A stretch of 51,342 bases of DNA from Zygnema cylindricum (Eukaryota; Streptophyta; Zygnematophyceae; Zygnematales; Zygnemataceae), in assembly GCA_037447655.1 (NCBI GenBank), contig JBBHKE010001244.1:479795-531136 (forward strand), given 5' to 3'. Numbering within the stretch: position 1 is the first letter of the stretch; each line of letters starts with the position of its first letter. Below are positions 11,877-23,986 of this stretch, in pieces. A model generated the notes under the pieces. It saw only the letters and a program-made list of their open reading frames with translations, did no database searches and was not told the DNA's origin. The position numbers and the translations under genes were made by a program.

Positions 11877-13769
11877 CAGTTGTGAAACGGCGTCTCAGTT
11901 TTGTTGAGCGCCGTAATATATTTATTTAGTTAGCGTGTGTTTGGTTTCATGTTGCATTCCAGTTTAGTTATAGCTTGGTTTGGTTTTATTTTGCGTGCGT
12001 AATATTATTTTAAATTGTACGGCAGATTACGTTTCGTTTGGCACAGTACACCGCGCATCGTAATTAGTGTCAAAGTTTAAATAGAGTGTAAGTAAATATA
12101 CCGTCATTGACGCTAATTAAGAATTTGAAAATTAAATTAAAAAAGGTTTATTCTAATTTTAGTGTTAACGCTAATTTGGAGCAGCAAAAATAAATTTTCT
12201 GTACGATTATATACACTATTATATGTACTCGTACAAAATATAAAAAATCGTACACCGTAGTGAAATTTAAATATCCATACATGTCAGACTAATTTACGTG
12301 TCAGACCAATCCCGTTTTTTTAGCGCACTCTCCTATGAGTACGCGTCCGATTTAATTCATTTTTTGTAAAATTTTCACTTGAAAAGGTACATTTATGTAC
12401 GGTGTGACATTGACCGTACACCACGCTATTTAGATCTTATTGAACTTTAGTTCTTTACGCTATTTTGTACGTTAACTCAATTAACGTCAGTTTCTTCTTT
12501 GTTGGAGTGGGAATCCACTCTAACAATTTTTCGGTAAACAGCAAAACAGAAACGAAAGAAATCTATACATGTCAAACAATATAAAACCCTAATGGTTGAC
12601 TTACTAATAATAACATCAGTCTTCTAATTCAGAAACATCTGTCTTTCTTATTTTGTTTGTTACCTGAGTTCAATTTCACACGTTATAATAAAGAAAGATT
12701 TGTCGTATTCAAATATTTCACACGTGTGAATACAGTTCACTCCACACAGCCGTTACAATTAACTTTTAAATTTCAGAAGAAGATTTGGCCCTTTTTCAAT
12801 TTTCAAAATTTTATATGGCCTTTTTTCCATTTCCAAAAAGAAAATCTAGCCCTTTTCCGACACTTTTCAAAATTACGGCATGATTTCCACAACACTAAGG
12901 CATTTCATATCTTTAAAACATCGCGGATCGCAGTAAACCTTACTGATTTTCTTCGAACTTTAAAATCGAATTTCTCCGAGGATACTCGACGAGTTGTTAA
13001 TCCGAAGATCGGGATTCGATTAACAGTCCATAAATGGAAATCGAGCACGTGCTTATTTATGAAGAAAGGTTTAATAAAGGGGCGAAAAAATCATCAATGC
13101 TAATAGCCATATGCAAAGTCCATCTTACATAACATTAAATCCCTAACTGTCAGCAGTGCAGGAATACATGTATCATTGCGGTACAATACTGAAATCGTAT
13201 TAGCTGAAGGAAATTACTAGCGTGGGGTTCATATTAGCGATATTCAAATTAAATTTGATTATATTTTGCAGTGCGGCTTATTTTTGAGAATTAGATGTCG
13301 GTATATCGCAAGGTTGGTACATCGTTATATCACTACGACAAAAATTCAACTTTACCGATAAAAATCAATATCACGGTAACTTGCGATAACAGACCGATTG
13401 AGGAACTTGTAAATTGTTTACACACAGTAATTAAATCTCTACAAATCTTCACCAAAGACTTTAAATTTTACACACAAATCTGAAAAATAAAAACGAAGGT
13501 ACAAAATCAAACATTTGATTTCACACAAATTCCTCCATCTTCATTACTGTGCAAGTACTGAGAATCGTTTTCAACCTCGAAACTTTTGAGACAAACATGT
13601 TTGACAAAAATGGAAGTAAATGGTACAGATATTGACAATATCGCAATAATTGATTTTTTGATATATACGATAATCCACGATATCAGTCATCAACTCAATA
13701 TATCAATTATAGAGACCCTTCAACAAAGTACATGTTGACTATCGTCAATTCCTGTTCGATAAAGAACAC
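11877..13769. other. Non-coding stretch with a MITE end
   Basis: A MITE-type terminus (GTACACCGCGCATCGTAATTAG) occurs near 12046, but no matching right end was found. The open frame at 12657-13103 has no recognisable domain and no ATG at its start. Otherwise empty to my eye. Confidence 0.4.
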
Positions 13770-13991
13770 TACAGCATGTATCGATATTAGTGTTAATATT
13801 TTTTCCCCACATAAAACAGCTTTTCTCCGTACACACTTGTCTGATTTTCAGATGGAGACCGCCAATCGGAAAGTGAGAATCTCGCATTTCAATCGCACCC
13901 GTCGGATCAATAACCCGACAAGTGTGCACAGAAAAATTATGTTATTAAGTGGAAAAAAAAAACATTAACACTAATAGCAATACACGGTGTA
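13770..13991 (+). mobile_element. Stowaway-like MITE
   Basis: 222 bp from TACAGCATGTATCGATATTAG to AGCAATACACGGTGTA. The interior folds back on itself: TTTTCTCCGTACACACTTGTC pairs with GACAAGTGTGCACAGAAAAA. Flanked by TA at both ends (inside the TA...TA termini). Confidence 0.8.
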
Positions 13992-14086
13992 CTATTTACG
14001 ATCCAGGCTATGTAAACCATTGTAGACCATTTACAGAAATAGAGTTATGTAACCCTATTTTGTGCGTATGCTTAACCCTAATCCAT

Positions 14087-14345
14087 TTTCCAGTCTCATT
14101 TTCGGTTTCAATTGCAGTTTCACTTTCAGTTGTAGTCTTCAATTTCTGTTTCTGTTTCCACTTCCAGTTTCAGTTTCTGTTTCCGTTTCTGTTTCTGTTT
14201 CTGCTTCAGATTCCAGTTCCAATTTCGGATCCAGTTTCCAGATTCAGTGTCAGTTTCATCACCAATTTAAGCTTCCATTTTCAGTTTCCATTCCCGTTCC
14301 CAATCCTAATTCCGTTTCTGTGTCTGTTTCAGTTTCAGTCTCAAT
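14087..14345. repeat. TTTCAGTTTCNG minisatellite
   Basis: Degenerate tandem 6-12-bp repeats (TTTCAGTTTCTGTTTCCG). Frames through it give serine/valine/phenylalanine-rich low-complexity peptides, not genes. The same motif on the other strand recurs at 30570-30832. Confidence 0.85.
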
Positions 14346-14869
14346 TTGGCAGTTTACGGCTTTCGTAACGATTTCCACTAATTTGTGTCAAGGTTCGGTT
14401 TCTGATTCAATTTTAAGAGAACAATAAAATAATCGCTGCGAAAAAAAAACTAGGGTTTAGAAAAAAGAAAAAAAAGAGAAAAAAATAAAAAGGACTCACC
14501 AATTTTCGTCTTCTCTCTTCTTCCATCGCCTGAAATTTTCCAAAACCCCGAAATTCCACAGAAAAAAAGGTCAATACCACAAAATATTGACGTTTTCCGG
14601 AAAATAAAGTTCATAACAAAAACAAAAGACAAAAAAAAAGATAGAAAAAGTAAAACCATTCAAAATAAAAAAAGAGCTAAAATTTCTTTTCTCAACAGAA
14701 CAAAAAAATGGAATATTATAACTTGTCTTTACTTTTTTGGTTTCAACAAACCTTGCGAAGAGGGAGAGAGGAAGAGGGGGGGTTAAGCAAGAGGGAGAGG
14801 GGAAGGCTTTTTACGGGAAATGTACGGAATTTGACGAAAAAATACGTTGCACTTTGTAGTACTTTTTGG

Positions 14870-15468
14870 GCGGTTAACTGTACATAAATTTGACGGGAAT
14901 GTACGGAATTGTACCGATAAACTGATTATCATGAAACGGTAAAAAGACGGCGGACTCAAAGTACAACGGATGCAGAATAACATTATGCGCGCGGCTAGAA
15001 TCGAACGGACGACATTCAATGATAAAAAAAGAGCGGACGGTCAGCGTGAGCGCCGACATCTCAGAATGGCTTTTTTGGCGGCTTTGGCCGAAAAAGTCGA
15101 CGGTTGAAACGTGGCAGGTTTTTAGTGGATCTAAAAAAAGAAAGGGACAAAGCCACGGCGTCGGATGTGGAAGGTACATCGCTTTAACTGGAGCCGTACT
15201 AAAGCCGTACATATATTATGCCGGCTACTGTCGGGGGAATAAGACGTACATATGAGTGTACAGGCCATACAATTATCTGTACGGTTCGTACAGTTATCGC
15301 CGATAGTTATCGTTATCGGCATTATCGCCGATAAGTATCCGATATTATCGGCTACTTATCGGCGATAAGACCGATAGCGATATATTGTACCAATATATCG
15401 ATTATCGGGTCCCCGAAAAATGGCCCATATCGGTTATCGGAAAATCCTTACCGATACACAACACTAGT
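14870..15468. mobile_element. Partial copy of the 34320-35213 hAT family
   Basis: Closely similar to 34600-35213 in the same orientation. Shared blocks include AAGTACAACGGA, AGCGTGAGCGCCG, GGGACAAAGCCA and the right end ACCGATACACAACACTA (to 15468). The left terminal repeat (AGTGTTGTGTATCGGT) was not found. It contains a tRNA-like B box on the minus strand (GTTCGATTC, 14997-15005) and an A-box-like GCGCTCACGCTGA (15041-15053). Confidence 0.65.
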
Positions 15469-15471
15469 AAA

Positions 15472-15552
15472 ATGCCTACTCTACGCGAGTTTAGTGCCAA
15501 GTTTTGTGCACTTACCAAAGGCCTACCATAAAAACGCCTACTTTTGAACTAT
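15472..15552 (-). mobile_element. hAT MITE end fragment
   Basis: Matches, reversed, the first about 75 bp of the 24399-25163 element: the ATGCCTACTCTACGCGAG segment and the terminus CCTACTTTTGAACTATG. It directly abuts an LRR remnant and probably truncated it. Confidence 0.65.
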
Positions 15553-15554
15553 GC

Positions 15555-15690
15555 TGTAAATTAACACAATTTTCGATAGTCGAAGGGATTTGACCAGTCA
15601 AATATACACAATTTTTGAATAGAGGAGGAATTTCACCAGTTAAATTGTTTCCGATTAGGTTTGTTATAGATAAGTAACGTACTTTATCTA
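15555..15690 (-). pseudogene. Second decayed LRR fragment
   Basis: The minus strand reads YLSITNLIGNNLTGEIPP, then LFKNCVYLTGQIPSTIENC and VNLQ, an LRR signature (GNNLTGEIPP, LTGQIPSTI). The spacing between the two repeats is about ten residues too short, indicating a deletion. It stops at the hAT MITE end at 15552 and is followed on the other side by a Stowaway-like MITE at 15724, so it survives only between two transposons. It is likely another relic of the LRR receptor cluster. Confidence 0.65.
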
Positions 15691-15723
15691 GTGTGGATCA
15701 CACCGGTTTTGAGCGGTAACCAG

Positions 15724-15942
15724 TACACCGTGAGTCGCTATTAGGGTTAATGTTTTTTTCGCCCCTTGAAACATCATTTCTCCGTACGCACTTGTCCGAT
15801 TTATGGTTGGAGACCACCAATCGGAAGGTGAGAACCTTGTCTTTCAATCTTAACCGTCGGAATTTCAGGCTGACAAGTGTACACAAAGAAAAGATGTTTT
15901 AAGCGGCTAAAAAAACATTAACACTAAGCGATTCACGGTGTA
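15724..15942 (+). mobile_element. Stowaway-like MITE
   Basis: 219 bp from TACACCGTGAGTCGCTATTAG to CGATTCACGGTGTA, with the family's internal inverted arms. Followed by CTGCACTG, as in the 44844 copy. Confidence 0.85.
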
Positions 15943-16836
15943 CTGCACTGAACCTACTTCACTTGTACTGTTCACGCCTTCACGGGGGCTCATGATTGAA
16001 ACCTCTCCCAGTTCATTCACTGATTTAGGGTGGATCGTACGGTTTGGGCGGCAATGTACTTATTCTCGATTCGATGCCGACCTTCCTGCGTCCTCGTCCT
16101 CCTGTCCTGTCTTCCTTGTCCTGTTGTTTTTAGCTCAGATAGTACACATTTGTCGTATATACAGCGGCACACCGTCCTGAAAAGTACGGTGAGTGTCAAC
16201 GATTTTTGGTGCAAGTTTTCTTCGCTTTTCTGACGACGGTCGAGTCCATTTGCCACGTCATCACTAATTTAGTACGCATTTTTATTTTTCGAAACTGGTG
16301 GAAACAGGAAAGTCAATTCTGTCTCTTTCCTGTGTAGACTTCTGCCGGAATACTTCATCCTGACAGGTATTTTCCTACCGGACATGGAAAAAAGATAAAC
16401 TCCCTTTGCTTTCTGCTTTTACGGGAAAGGAATGAAGTAAACCCGCTTAATTGTCAACTCGTCAAGGCTATGAGGCTGCAAATATGGAATTCCTAAAAAA
16501 ATACCATTTTTCGAATTCTATTTTCTAGAAATCGACTGCAATGGAACCCTTCTTTATTCCCTTCTTCCTTTATGATCCCTCTCCGCCATTGTTTCCTCTA
16601 ACTTGAACCATCTCAGAAGAAAAGACAAATACAAAAGTGAAATTTTAAATTCAATGGCTTCCAAAGGAAGCTCCTCTTTTCATTTTCCCATCTTTAGTTT
16701 CCATTTCCTTTCAAATTTCTCCAATTTTTCGCTTCTTTTCTCTTCTTATTTAACCCCATTTTCCCCATTTTTCCCTTTTTCCCCACTTCCTCCACTTTGC
16801 CGATTTTCACCATTTTCTAGATTTCCCCGATTTCCC
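15943..16836. other. Upstream region of the LRR receptor kinase
   Basis: Contains GC-richer frames on both strands (16017-16256) without recognisable domains. A pyrimidine-rich leader precedes the receptor. An ATG at 16654 opens a hydrophobic frame (MASKGSSSFHFPIF) that is not in phase with the LRR frame. Confidence 0.4.
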
Positions 16837-19800
16837 ATGTTTTGTCCTTTTTTTCCCTTTTTTTCTCATTTTTTCTCCCATTTTCCTTCGCTCAATCGTC
16901 CAACATTACCGACTCCGAGGCTCTTTTGAGTTTCAAAAGTGGAATTACATCTGATCCCTATTCTTCACTTTCCTCCTGGATTCCAGGAACAAATGTCTGT
17001 AACTGGGCAGGTATCATATGTACAAATAATCGCGTGACAGAAGTCAATTTAGGGGGAGCTACTCTCGTAAACCTCATCAATAATAGTGTTGCAGAGACCT
17101 CTTTACACAATGCCTCCCTTGGAGGTGTTATTCTCTCGGTTTATCTCGCCCAGATAAGCAATTTAAACTTTCTAAAAGCTTTAAACCTCTCACAAAATGC
17201 ATTTAAGGGACCGATTCCTTCGGCATTTGGAAATTTAGAGAACCTTACTTCCCTTGACCTTTCGGGAAACAAATTTAGTGGTTCGATTCCAATGGCTTTT
17301 GGGAATTTAACAAAATTGAAAACTCTCGACCTCTCTTTCAATCGTCTCACCGGAACTGTCCCAGAAACTATGGTCAATTTTACAAGTCTTACCTCCCTTT
17401 CCTTGCAAGAAAACTTTCTTTCCGGTCCTTTTCCACCTGTCCTTTGCAACATGACAAGTTTGATAAAATTGAATATTTCGACAAATACGTTTTCGGGTTC
17501 TTTGCCTTCAGAAATTGGCAACTTAGTAAACATTTCTATCTTGGCACTTAATGCTAATCAATTTTCGAGTTCGATCCCAAAAGTAATCGGTAATTTGACC
17601 AATTTAACCTTCCTTTACATGGGAAACAATAGTTTCAGCGGAAGCATTCCACCGATTTTGGACAAACTTGTAAATATTGTTTTAGTTTATTTTGGGAACA
17701 ACACTTTATCGGGAAATCTTTCGGAGGCTCTTTTTGAACATTGTCCGGAATCTCTTTTAGCGTTTGACGCTAGATACAATAATCTCAGTGGGCCCCTTCC
17801 CTCTACTCTCGGGAATTGTGCAAGTTTATTCCTTTTAAATCTCGCGGATAATTTTTTGAGTGGGAATCTTTCGAAACAAGTGAATTGGACAAATTTTCCT
17901 TTTCTCTACAGGCTACGATTGGACAATAATTCATTTTGGGGTCCAATTCCAACATCTCTCGGATTCGATGGTTCAGTACTTAGTTATCTTGATTTGTCGT
18001 CCAACAATGTAACAGGTGCAATTCCGGACGAATTTGGCCTCCTTTTAAATTTACAATATCTGCTTCTGCATGATAATCCTTTAAATGCCACTTTAAATCC
18101 AGAATTGGGAAGTTGTGAAAGTCTCGAAGTTCTTGATTTGTCGAATGCAGAACTCTATGGTACTCTTCCTACCACGTTTACCGGTTTAATGTCTTTGACA
18201 GAACTTTATCTTCAAGATAACAATCTTTCGGGGGAACTACCGAGTGGTTATGGAGGGAGTCTTTCTTATGCAACAGTTGATTTAAGTAATAATATTTTAA
18301 ATGGTTCTCTGCCGACTACTTGGGTCATTGACGGCACAATCACTTTTTTGAACCTTACAAATAATAGGTTGTCAGGTTCCTTGCCTACAAATATGAGTGG
18401 AGAGCTTCAGTATCTTTATATTGCCAACAACTTTTTCTCCGGCTCACTTCCAACATCTATGTTAGGGTTAGTGGGATTTTCTGTGCGAGAAAACATGTTA
18501 TCAGGTACAATTCCTGCAAATTTATTTAGAAACATTTCATCCGTAGACATTTCAAAGAATAACATTTCTGGACCAATTCCATCCTTAGGAACAGATTTTC
18601 TTCCTCGACTTTTTAGGCTAAATATGTCCCATAATAGTCTTAATGGAACTTTACCTTCATCTTTTTTCACATACACAAATCTCATTACTGTCGATCTCAC
18701 ATATAATGAAATTTCGAATATTTCGCTACCCTCAAATTCGACAACTATTAGTCCAGTTAATACTCTCCTTCTTTCAAACAATCATATTTCCTCGATTCCC
18801 GTAGACATAGGAAATCTTTTTGCTTTAAGAGTTTTAAAATTGACAAACAATGGTATTTCGGGAAATATTCCAAAAAGCATAGGAAAACTTGCCTCTCTCA
18901 CTCAACTCCTCCTGTCCAACAATAGTTTGACAGGTGGCATTCCGGAAGAGCTCGGAAACCTAACTAAACTTAACCAACTTTATTTGGACAAAAATTTTCT
19001 TTCCGGAGAAATCCCAACATCTATAGGAAACCTCAAATTTTTGACCAAACTTCAAATTTCTGGAAATCAATTATCAGGAAAAATTCCTTCAAGTCTCGGA
19101 AGTCTATACTCTCTGCTCCTTATTGACCTCTCTTCAAATTCTCTCTCTGGTTCAATTCCCGGAGTCCTTTCCGGGTTTCCCTCTTCTGTAATACAAAATT
19201 TCTCAAATAATTTATTAGAAGGAAAAATCCCAGTTGGAAGTCTCAGCATTTCTGACCCCTCTTATTTTTCCAATAATACGAATCTTTGCGGATCTCCTCT
19301 TCAACAGTGTCCTTCTCCGAAAGGTTTAAAAACTGGAGTCGTAGTCGGTATTTCAGTTTCTGTCACACTTGTTTCAACTATTTTGGTTATACTGGGAATA
19401 TTTTGTTTCCCTCAATTAAGACGATATGGACCCGATAACGGAGAACTTGATTTGTACTACAAATTACCATTTTCTCTCACTTATAGAGATTTAATGAAGG
19501 CGACCGACAATTGGTCGGAAACAAATCTTCTCGGAGTCGGTGGTTTCGGTTCCGTTTACAAGTAAGTTAAACAAAACTGGGTAAAATTGGGTAAATGGGT
19601 AAATGGATAGATTGGTTTATTTCCAATGATGGGTAAATTAGGTCAATTAAGTAAAATGGGTAAGATTATGTAAAATGGGTAAAATGAGGAAGAAAATTGA
19701 AGAATAAAAATGGAATATTATCTTCTAACTCTTTTAAGAACTTTGCGAAGGTAAAATTGAAGGCTTTGGCAGGTTACCTTATATGGGTAACAATTTGGAG

Positions 19801-21255
19801 ATTTCCAAAACTGTGAGGTTTTCTAACATTTTTTTCTGGAGAAGAGGAGTCTTAATCACAGAAGTACTTGATAGGAGTATTGAACTAGATTTATGCTTTC
19901 CTCTCTCCCTCTCCCTCTCCCTCTCCCTCTCCCTCTCCCTCTCCCCCTCCCCCACTCCTCCCCCCCTCCCTTGTGCGTCTCTCTGTCCGTCTCTCGTACA
20001 TGGAATCGTAGATTTTTAATTCAATTTTGTTTGAGTTTTTCAAAAATATTTTATTCATAACATATAAGTGATTTATTTAATTTGAACAACTTTTTGGCAG
20101 AATATTAGGAAAACACAAACCTAAAACAGTCATCTTAGGATGTTAATTATAGTACATCTATTGTTCCTAAAATATCCAAAGGGATGCTTCATGCCAAGGT
20201 TTTTGGACTAGGCAAAAGGCAAGAATAGAGTTGAATAATAAGAGCTATAAAATGATGATGTTTTTGAAAAACATTACGACGTAATTGCCACACAATTGAT
20301 TTAAACAAAGTGAAAACTTAGGTTGATGAGAGTATTACTTTCATATGATTTCTACTTTTTGTCGAATGAAGTTACTCTGGAAGTAATCTCTCTTCTTTCA
20401 TTGTTGTTTCTTTTTCTTTACTTATTTTTCAGAGCTACTCTATCGGACGGAATCACAAAAGTAGCCATTAAAAGACTCGCAAAAGGAAGCAAGCAGGGTT
20501 TATCCGAACTCAAAGCCGAAGTTCGAACTTTAGGTCAAATGAAACAGAAAAATCTCGTACGACTTATCGGAAGTTATATATCCAAGAAAGAATCTCTTTT
20601 AATATACGAATTTCTTTCCGGAGGCGACCTCAACAGTTTCCTATTCGGCGACAAAAAGGTCTTCGAAGATTGGTTTGTCCGACATAATGTCCTTTCAGGA
20701 GCCGCTAAAGGATTAAAATACCTTCATCACGATAGTAATCCCGTGGTAATTCATCGAGATATTAAACCTCCAAATATTCTTTTAGACGAAGAAATGGAAG
20801 CTCATGTGGCCGATTTTGGACTCGCGAAAGTGATCGATCCTAACGAGCAAACTCATTTATCGACGGCAGTTTCTGGAACCGTAGGATATATGTCACAAGA
20901 GTACATACAAAGTGGGAGAATATCGACAAAAACCGATGTTTTTGCTTTTGGAATTGTTATTTTACAAGTTTTAACAGGAAGGAGACCGACAGATCGAACT
21001 ATAGGAGACGCAGGACTTGCGAAATGGGTGAGTCAACTTTGGATGAGGAATGCGGCGATTGACGCGATTGATCCGAAATTATCGCTCAAAAACGGAGAAT
21101 TGAAACAGGTTATGGGAACTTTAAAACTTGGTCTTATGTGTACTTCGAGACTTCCGGAAGATAGACCGACAATGGCCGAAGTTGTCCATTTGTTGGAGCA
21201 TATCGATATGTTTGTCTTGAAAATTACTCCAGAAAATGATTTAATCTCTCTATAA
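16837..21255 (+). CDS. LRR receptor-like kinase (two exons)
   Basis: A single-pass plasma-membrane receptor kinase, expected to sense an extracellular ligand; the ligand is unknown. Exon 1 is 16842-19561, exon 2 is 20433-21255, and the intron is 19562-20432 (GTAAGT...TTTTTCAG), giving about 1180 residues. Seen in order: hydrophobic signal peptide ending FSFAQ, N-cap cysteines (CNWAGIIC), about 28 LRRs, C-cap (NLCGSPLQQC), transmembrane helix near residues 828-853 (VVVGISVSVTLVSTILVILG), then a kinase. Kinase motifs: glycine loop GVGGFGSVYK ending at residue 907 across the intron, VAIK Lys920, HRD Asp1016 (RD type), DFG Asp1034. The usual APE is SQE here. Start problem: the LRR frame has no in-frame ATG after the stop at 16818. 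An ATG at 16837 is one base out of phase, across a T run. Either a one-base indel (assembly or real) or an upstream exon is needed. Decayed LRR relics lie 1-5 kb upstream. Confidence 0.9.
19899..19970. repeat. (CTCCCT)n tract in the receptor kinase intron
   Basis: About 70 bp of pure pyrimidine hexamers, then CCCCCTCCC variants. One of many such tracts in introns of this window. Confidence 0.9.
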
Positions 21256-22330
21256 CTGATCTTGGGGTTTTCTTTTGAAGGGAAGCTCTATCTCGAAGTC
21301 ACTTTTACCCCTCAAAGATATCGTGTTTGCCTGCCGACGGTGGTTTTATTTTTTCAAAATTGATTTAACCACTGTAAACCTCTCACAAACTGGTTTTATG
21401 AAGGATCGGTTTACCTGTCAAGTTTGATTTTACCTCTTCAAAGATTTTGACCTTGGCTTCCAAAGGAGTTTAGGTCCAGGAATGCCCAGTTGTTAAAAAA
21501 AGAAAGCGAGAGATTTTTGCACTTGCCATAATCGTTTTTCTGGTTTTAGAACGTCAGGTTTTATGGCCCTTTTTTTTTGGTCTTGATTCTTGTAAAATTG
21601 TAGAAAAAACATAAAGCGATATTAGTTTTTGTTAAAGAAAATTTGAAGCTTTCTCGTCTTTCATAAGTTGCAATAGGTTTAGCGACTAGCATTTCAGCCA
21701 GATTAGTATTTTTTGTACCATAGGTGTTTATAAGGGTAAAAAAAGTTTCTCTCCTTAGACAAAAGGATTCTACAAAGTAGTCAGAATAAAAGGTGAGGTT
21801 TTCTTGTCGTATTTCGAGGTGATAGGATCGACGCTCAATCGGAATGTGCACAAAATTCACAAATTTCTCCATGCAAAAGCGAAAATAAACTTAAATCAGA
21901 CATCAAACTTCAACCAGCTCACATTGCACATATTGAATGTTCATAGTCATGAGATAGAGATAAAATTCCACTCGACAACATTAACTCATATGAATTTTAT
22001 TACATTGCTTGCACATTGATTCTACGCGAGCAATTTTTTCACGTTGATTCCTCGCCGATAATTTTAATTCTCGCACTAGCTGGCTTCATAACTAAGGGCA
22101 TCTCCCATGTAACCGAAACTTAGTTTTGCTACTTTGTTTTTTAGCAAATATTCTCCGTAGTAATTTTCAGCGTGTTCCAATGTTTAGGCAACAAAATCGT
22201 TACTTTAAATTGTGACGGATGTAGACATGGGTGTAATTTGTGACGGTTGTAGACGTCTACAAAACTCAATACAATTGATGACGTTTACAAAAAAGCGACG
22301 GTTGTAGACGTGTAGTTTTTTGTGACATAT
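21256..22330. other. Downstream of the receptor kinase
   Basis: No gene recognised. A transposon terminus TAAGGGCATCTCCCATGTAA at 22094 is related to the 8834 element; no partner end was found. Confidence 0.4.
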
Positions 22331-23279
22331 TGCTGCATTCACACAGGGAATGAATCATAGTTCAAAAGTAGGCGTTTTATGGTAGGCCTTTTGTCGGCGA
22401 CTTTAGCGTAAGTTGTGTTATGGGATTTTCATGTGATCTTCTTAATTCGCTACTTTGATCAGCGACCGTCCGATCGTCTGAATCTGACGGTGTATATAAA
22501 TATTTTTGGTCCGAATGTTTTAATTGGTCCAATTTCTGGTCCGAGTGTTCTAATTGGTCCGAATAGGTCCGAATACAATATGGGTCTTAAGGTCATATTG
22601 TACGTTTTGCATACAATAGGCATACTGCATGGGCCTACTTTCACCTACTTTTGAACTATGGAATGAATGATGAATGAGATGAGGAAACGAATCATCCCGT
22701 ACCATTTATTTCGCAAAAAAACAAAAAACAGAGGCGCCAAAATGACCGACCGCCCGGCTGTCAACCTTTTTGGAGCGTACCTACGGACAAAATGTACAAT
22801 TTGGAGCGTAGCAAAGGACAAAGTGTACGGTCAAGTGCGTCAAAACTTGACAACTGTGGTAAATCATCTTCTTTTTCGCGAACCCTTTTTGGAATGCAAA
22901 AATCCGACTTTGAAAAAACATGAAGTCGGATTTCGAATGATTCATCCGTACCGTACCCAAAATTTTTAGAATGATCACCCATAAACAAATAGCCAATAAA
23001 AATCATGCATACCAGAACATAAAAAAAATGTAAACTAAAAACTTTTTTGTAATTTTGACGAAAAATCCTCCTCCCTCCTTACCTCCTGCTGGTGAGGCGT
23101 ACGATGGCTTGGTACGGACGGATTCGAGTCATTCGGTACTTAATCGTACGGCACCATGAATGACATCGCGACGTTTCAATTGACGTGAGATGACGTCAAG
23201 GACGATTCACGTCCAAACAAAACAAAAGGACATTCATTTCATCATCTCATTCATCATTCATTCCCTGTGTGAATGCAGC
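22331..23279. mobile_element. TIR element (TGCTGCATTCACACAGGG ends), host of a nested MITE
   Basis: The left end TGCTGCATTCACACAGGGAA pairs with the right end TTCCCTGTGTGAATGCAGCA. TAT flanks both sides and may be a 3-bp duplication. The left repeat is interrupted at 22356 by a hAT MITE and continues after it (GATGAATGAGATGA). No transposase recognised; two overlapping open frames (22667-22969, 22761-23006) have no known domain. Confidence 0.65.
22356..22660. mobile_element. hAT-type MITE with perfect 8-bp duplication
   Basis: 305 bp with terminal repeats CATAGTTCAAAAGTAGG and CCTACTTTTGAACTATG. GAATGAAT flanks it on both sides (22348-22355 and 22661-22668). Interior includes TTGATCAGCGACCGTCCGAT. 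Confidence 0.9.
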
Positions 23280-23384
23280 ATATGTGTTCTTGGCGTGAAT
23301 TGACGGCAACAACCTAGAATTTTCAAAAACTAAACTATGTACCTCACGACCGTCACTGATCTAGCCGGCTATTTTAGTTTGAAG

Positions 23385-23747
23385 CATAGTTCAAAAGTAG
23401 GTGAAAGTAGGCCTATACAATATGCCTATTGTCCGCAAAACATACAATATGACCTTAAGACCCATATTGTATTGGTCGCAAAATGAAAAAAAATAGTAAC
23501 AGGGTTGAGTTGCACATCGATCGATAGAGAATTAAACGTCATGCCTAAATTTTGAAAAACATTCGGACAAAATTTTTTTATTTTGTGAGTTTTGAATTAT
23601 TTTTTATTTAAACCGTCAGATTCGGACGATCGGACGGTCGCTGATCAAAGTAGCGGTCAAGAATATCACATGAAAAGCCCTTAACACAACTTACGATAAA
23701 GGCGCCTACGAAAGGCCTACCATAAAAACGCCTACTTTTGAACTATG
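23385..23747. mobile_element. hAT-type MITE with perfect 8-bp duplication
   Basis: 363 bp, same terminal repeats as 22356, opposite interior orientation. GTTTGAAG flanks both sides (23377-23384, 23748-23755). It shares GAGTTGCACATCGATCGATA with the 24399 and 28106 copies. Confidence 0.9.
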
Positions 23748-23765
23748 GTTTGAAGTCAACGAAGC

Positions 23766-23986
23766 TACACCTTCAATCGCTATTAGTGTTAATGTTTTTT
23801 TTGCCACTCAAAACATCTTTTCTCCATACACATGTGTTAGATTTTGGATCCGACAGTTGCGATTGAAAGATAGGATTCTTAGCTTCCGGTTGTCGGTCTC
23901 AGATTTAAAATCGAACAAATGTGTACAGAGAAAAGATGTATTAAGTGGCAAAAAAGTTGTTAACACTAATAGCGATACACGGTGTA
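23766..23986 (+). mobile_element. Stowaway-like MITE
   Basis: 221 bp from TACACCTTCAATCGCTATTAG to AGCGATACACGGTGTA with the family interior. Begins 10 bp after the hAT MITE's duplication. Confidence 0.85.

Noticed and set aside
14062-14427. Ser/Val/Phe-rich proteins
   Set aside because: Translations of the TTTCAGTTTCNG minisatellite.
17141-17533. Minus-strand frames inside the receptor kinase exon
   Set aside because: Shadows of the repetitive LRR coding sequence; also 18416-18781 and 19067-19249.
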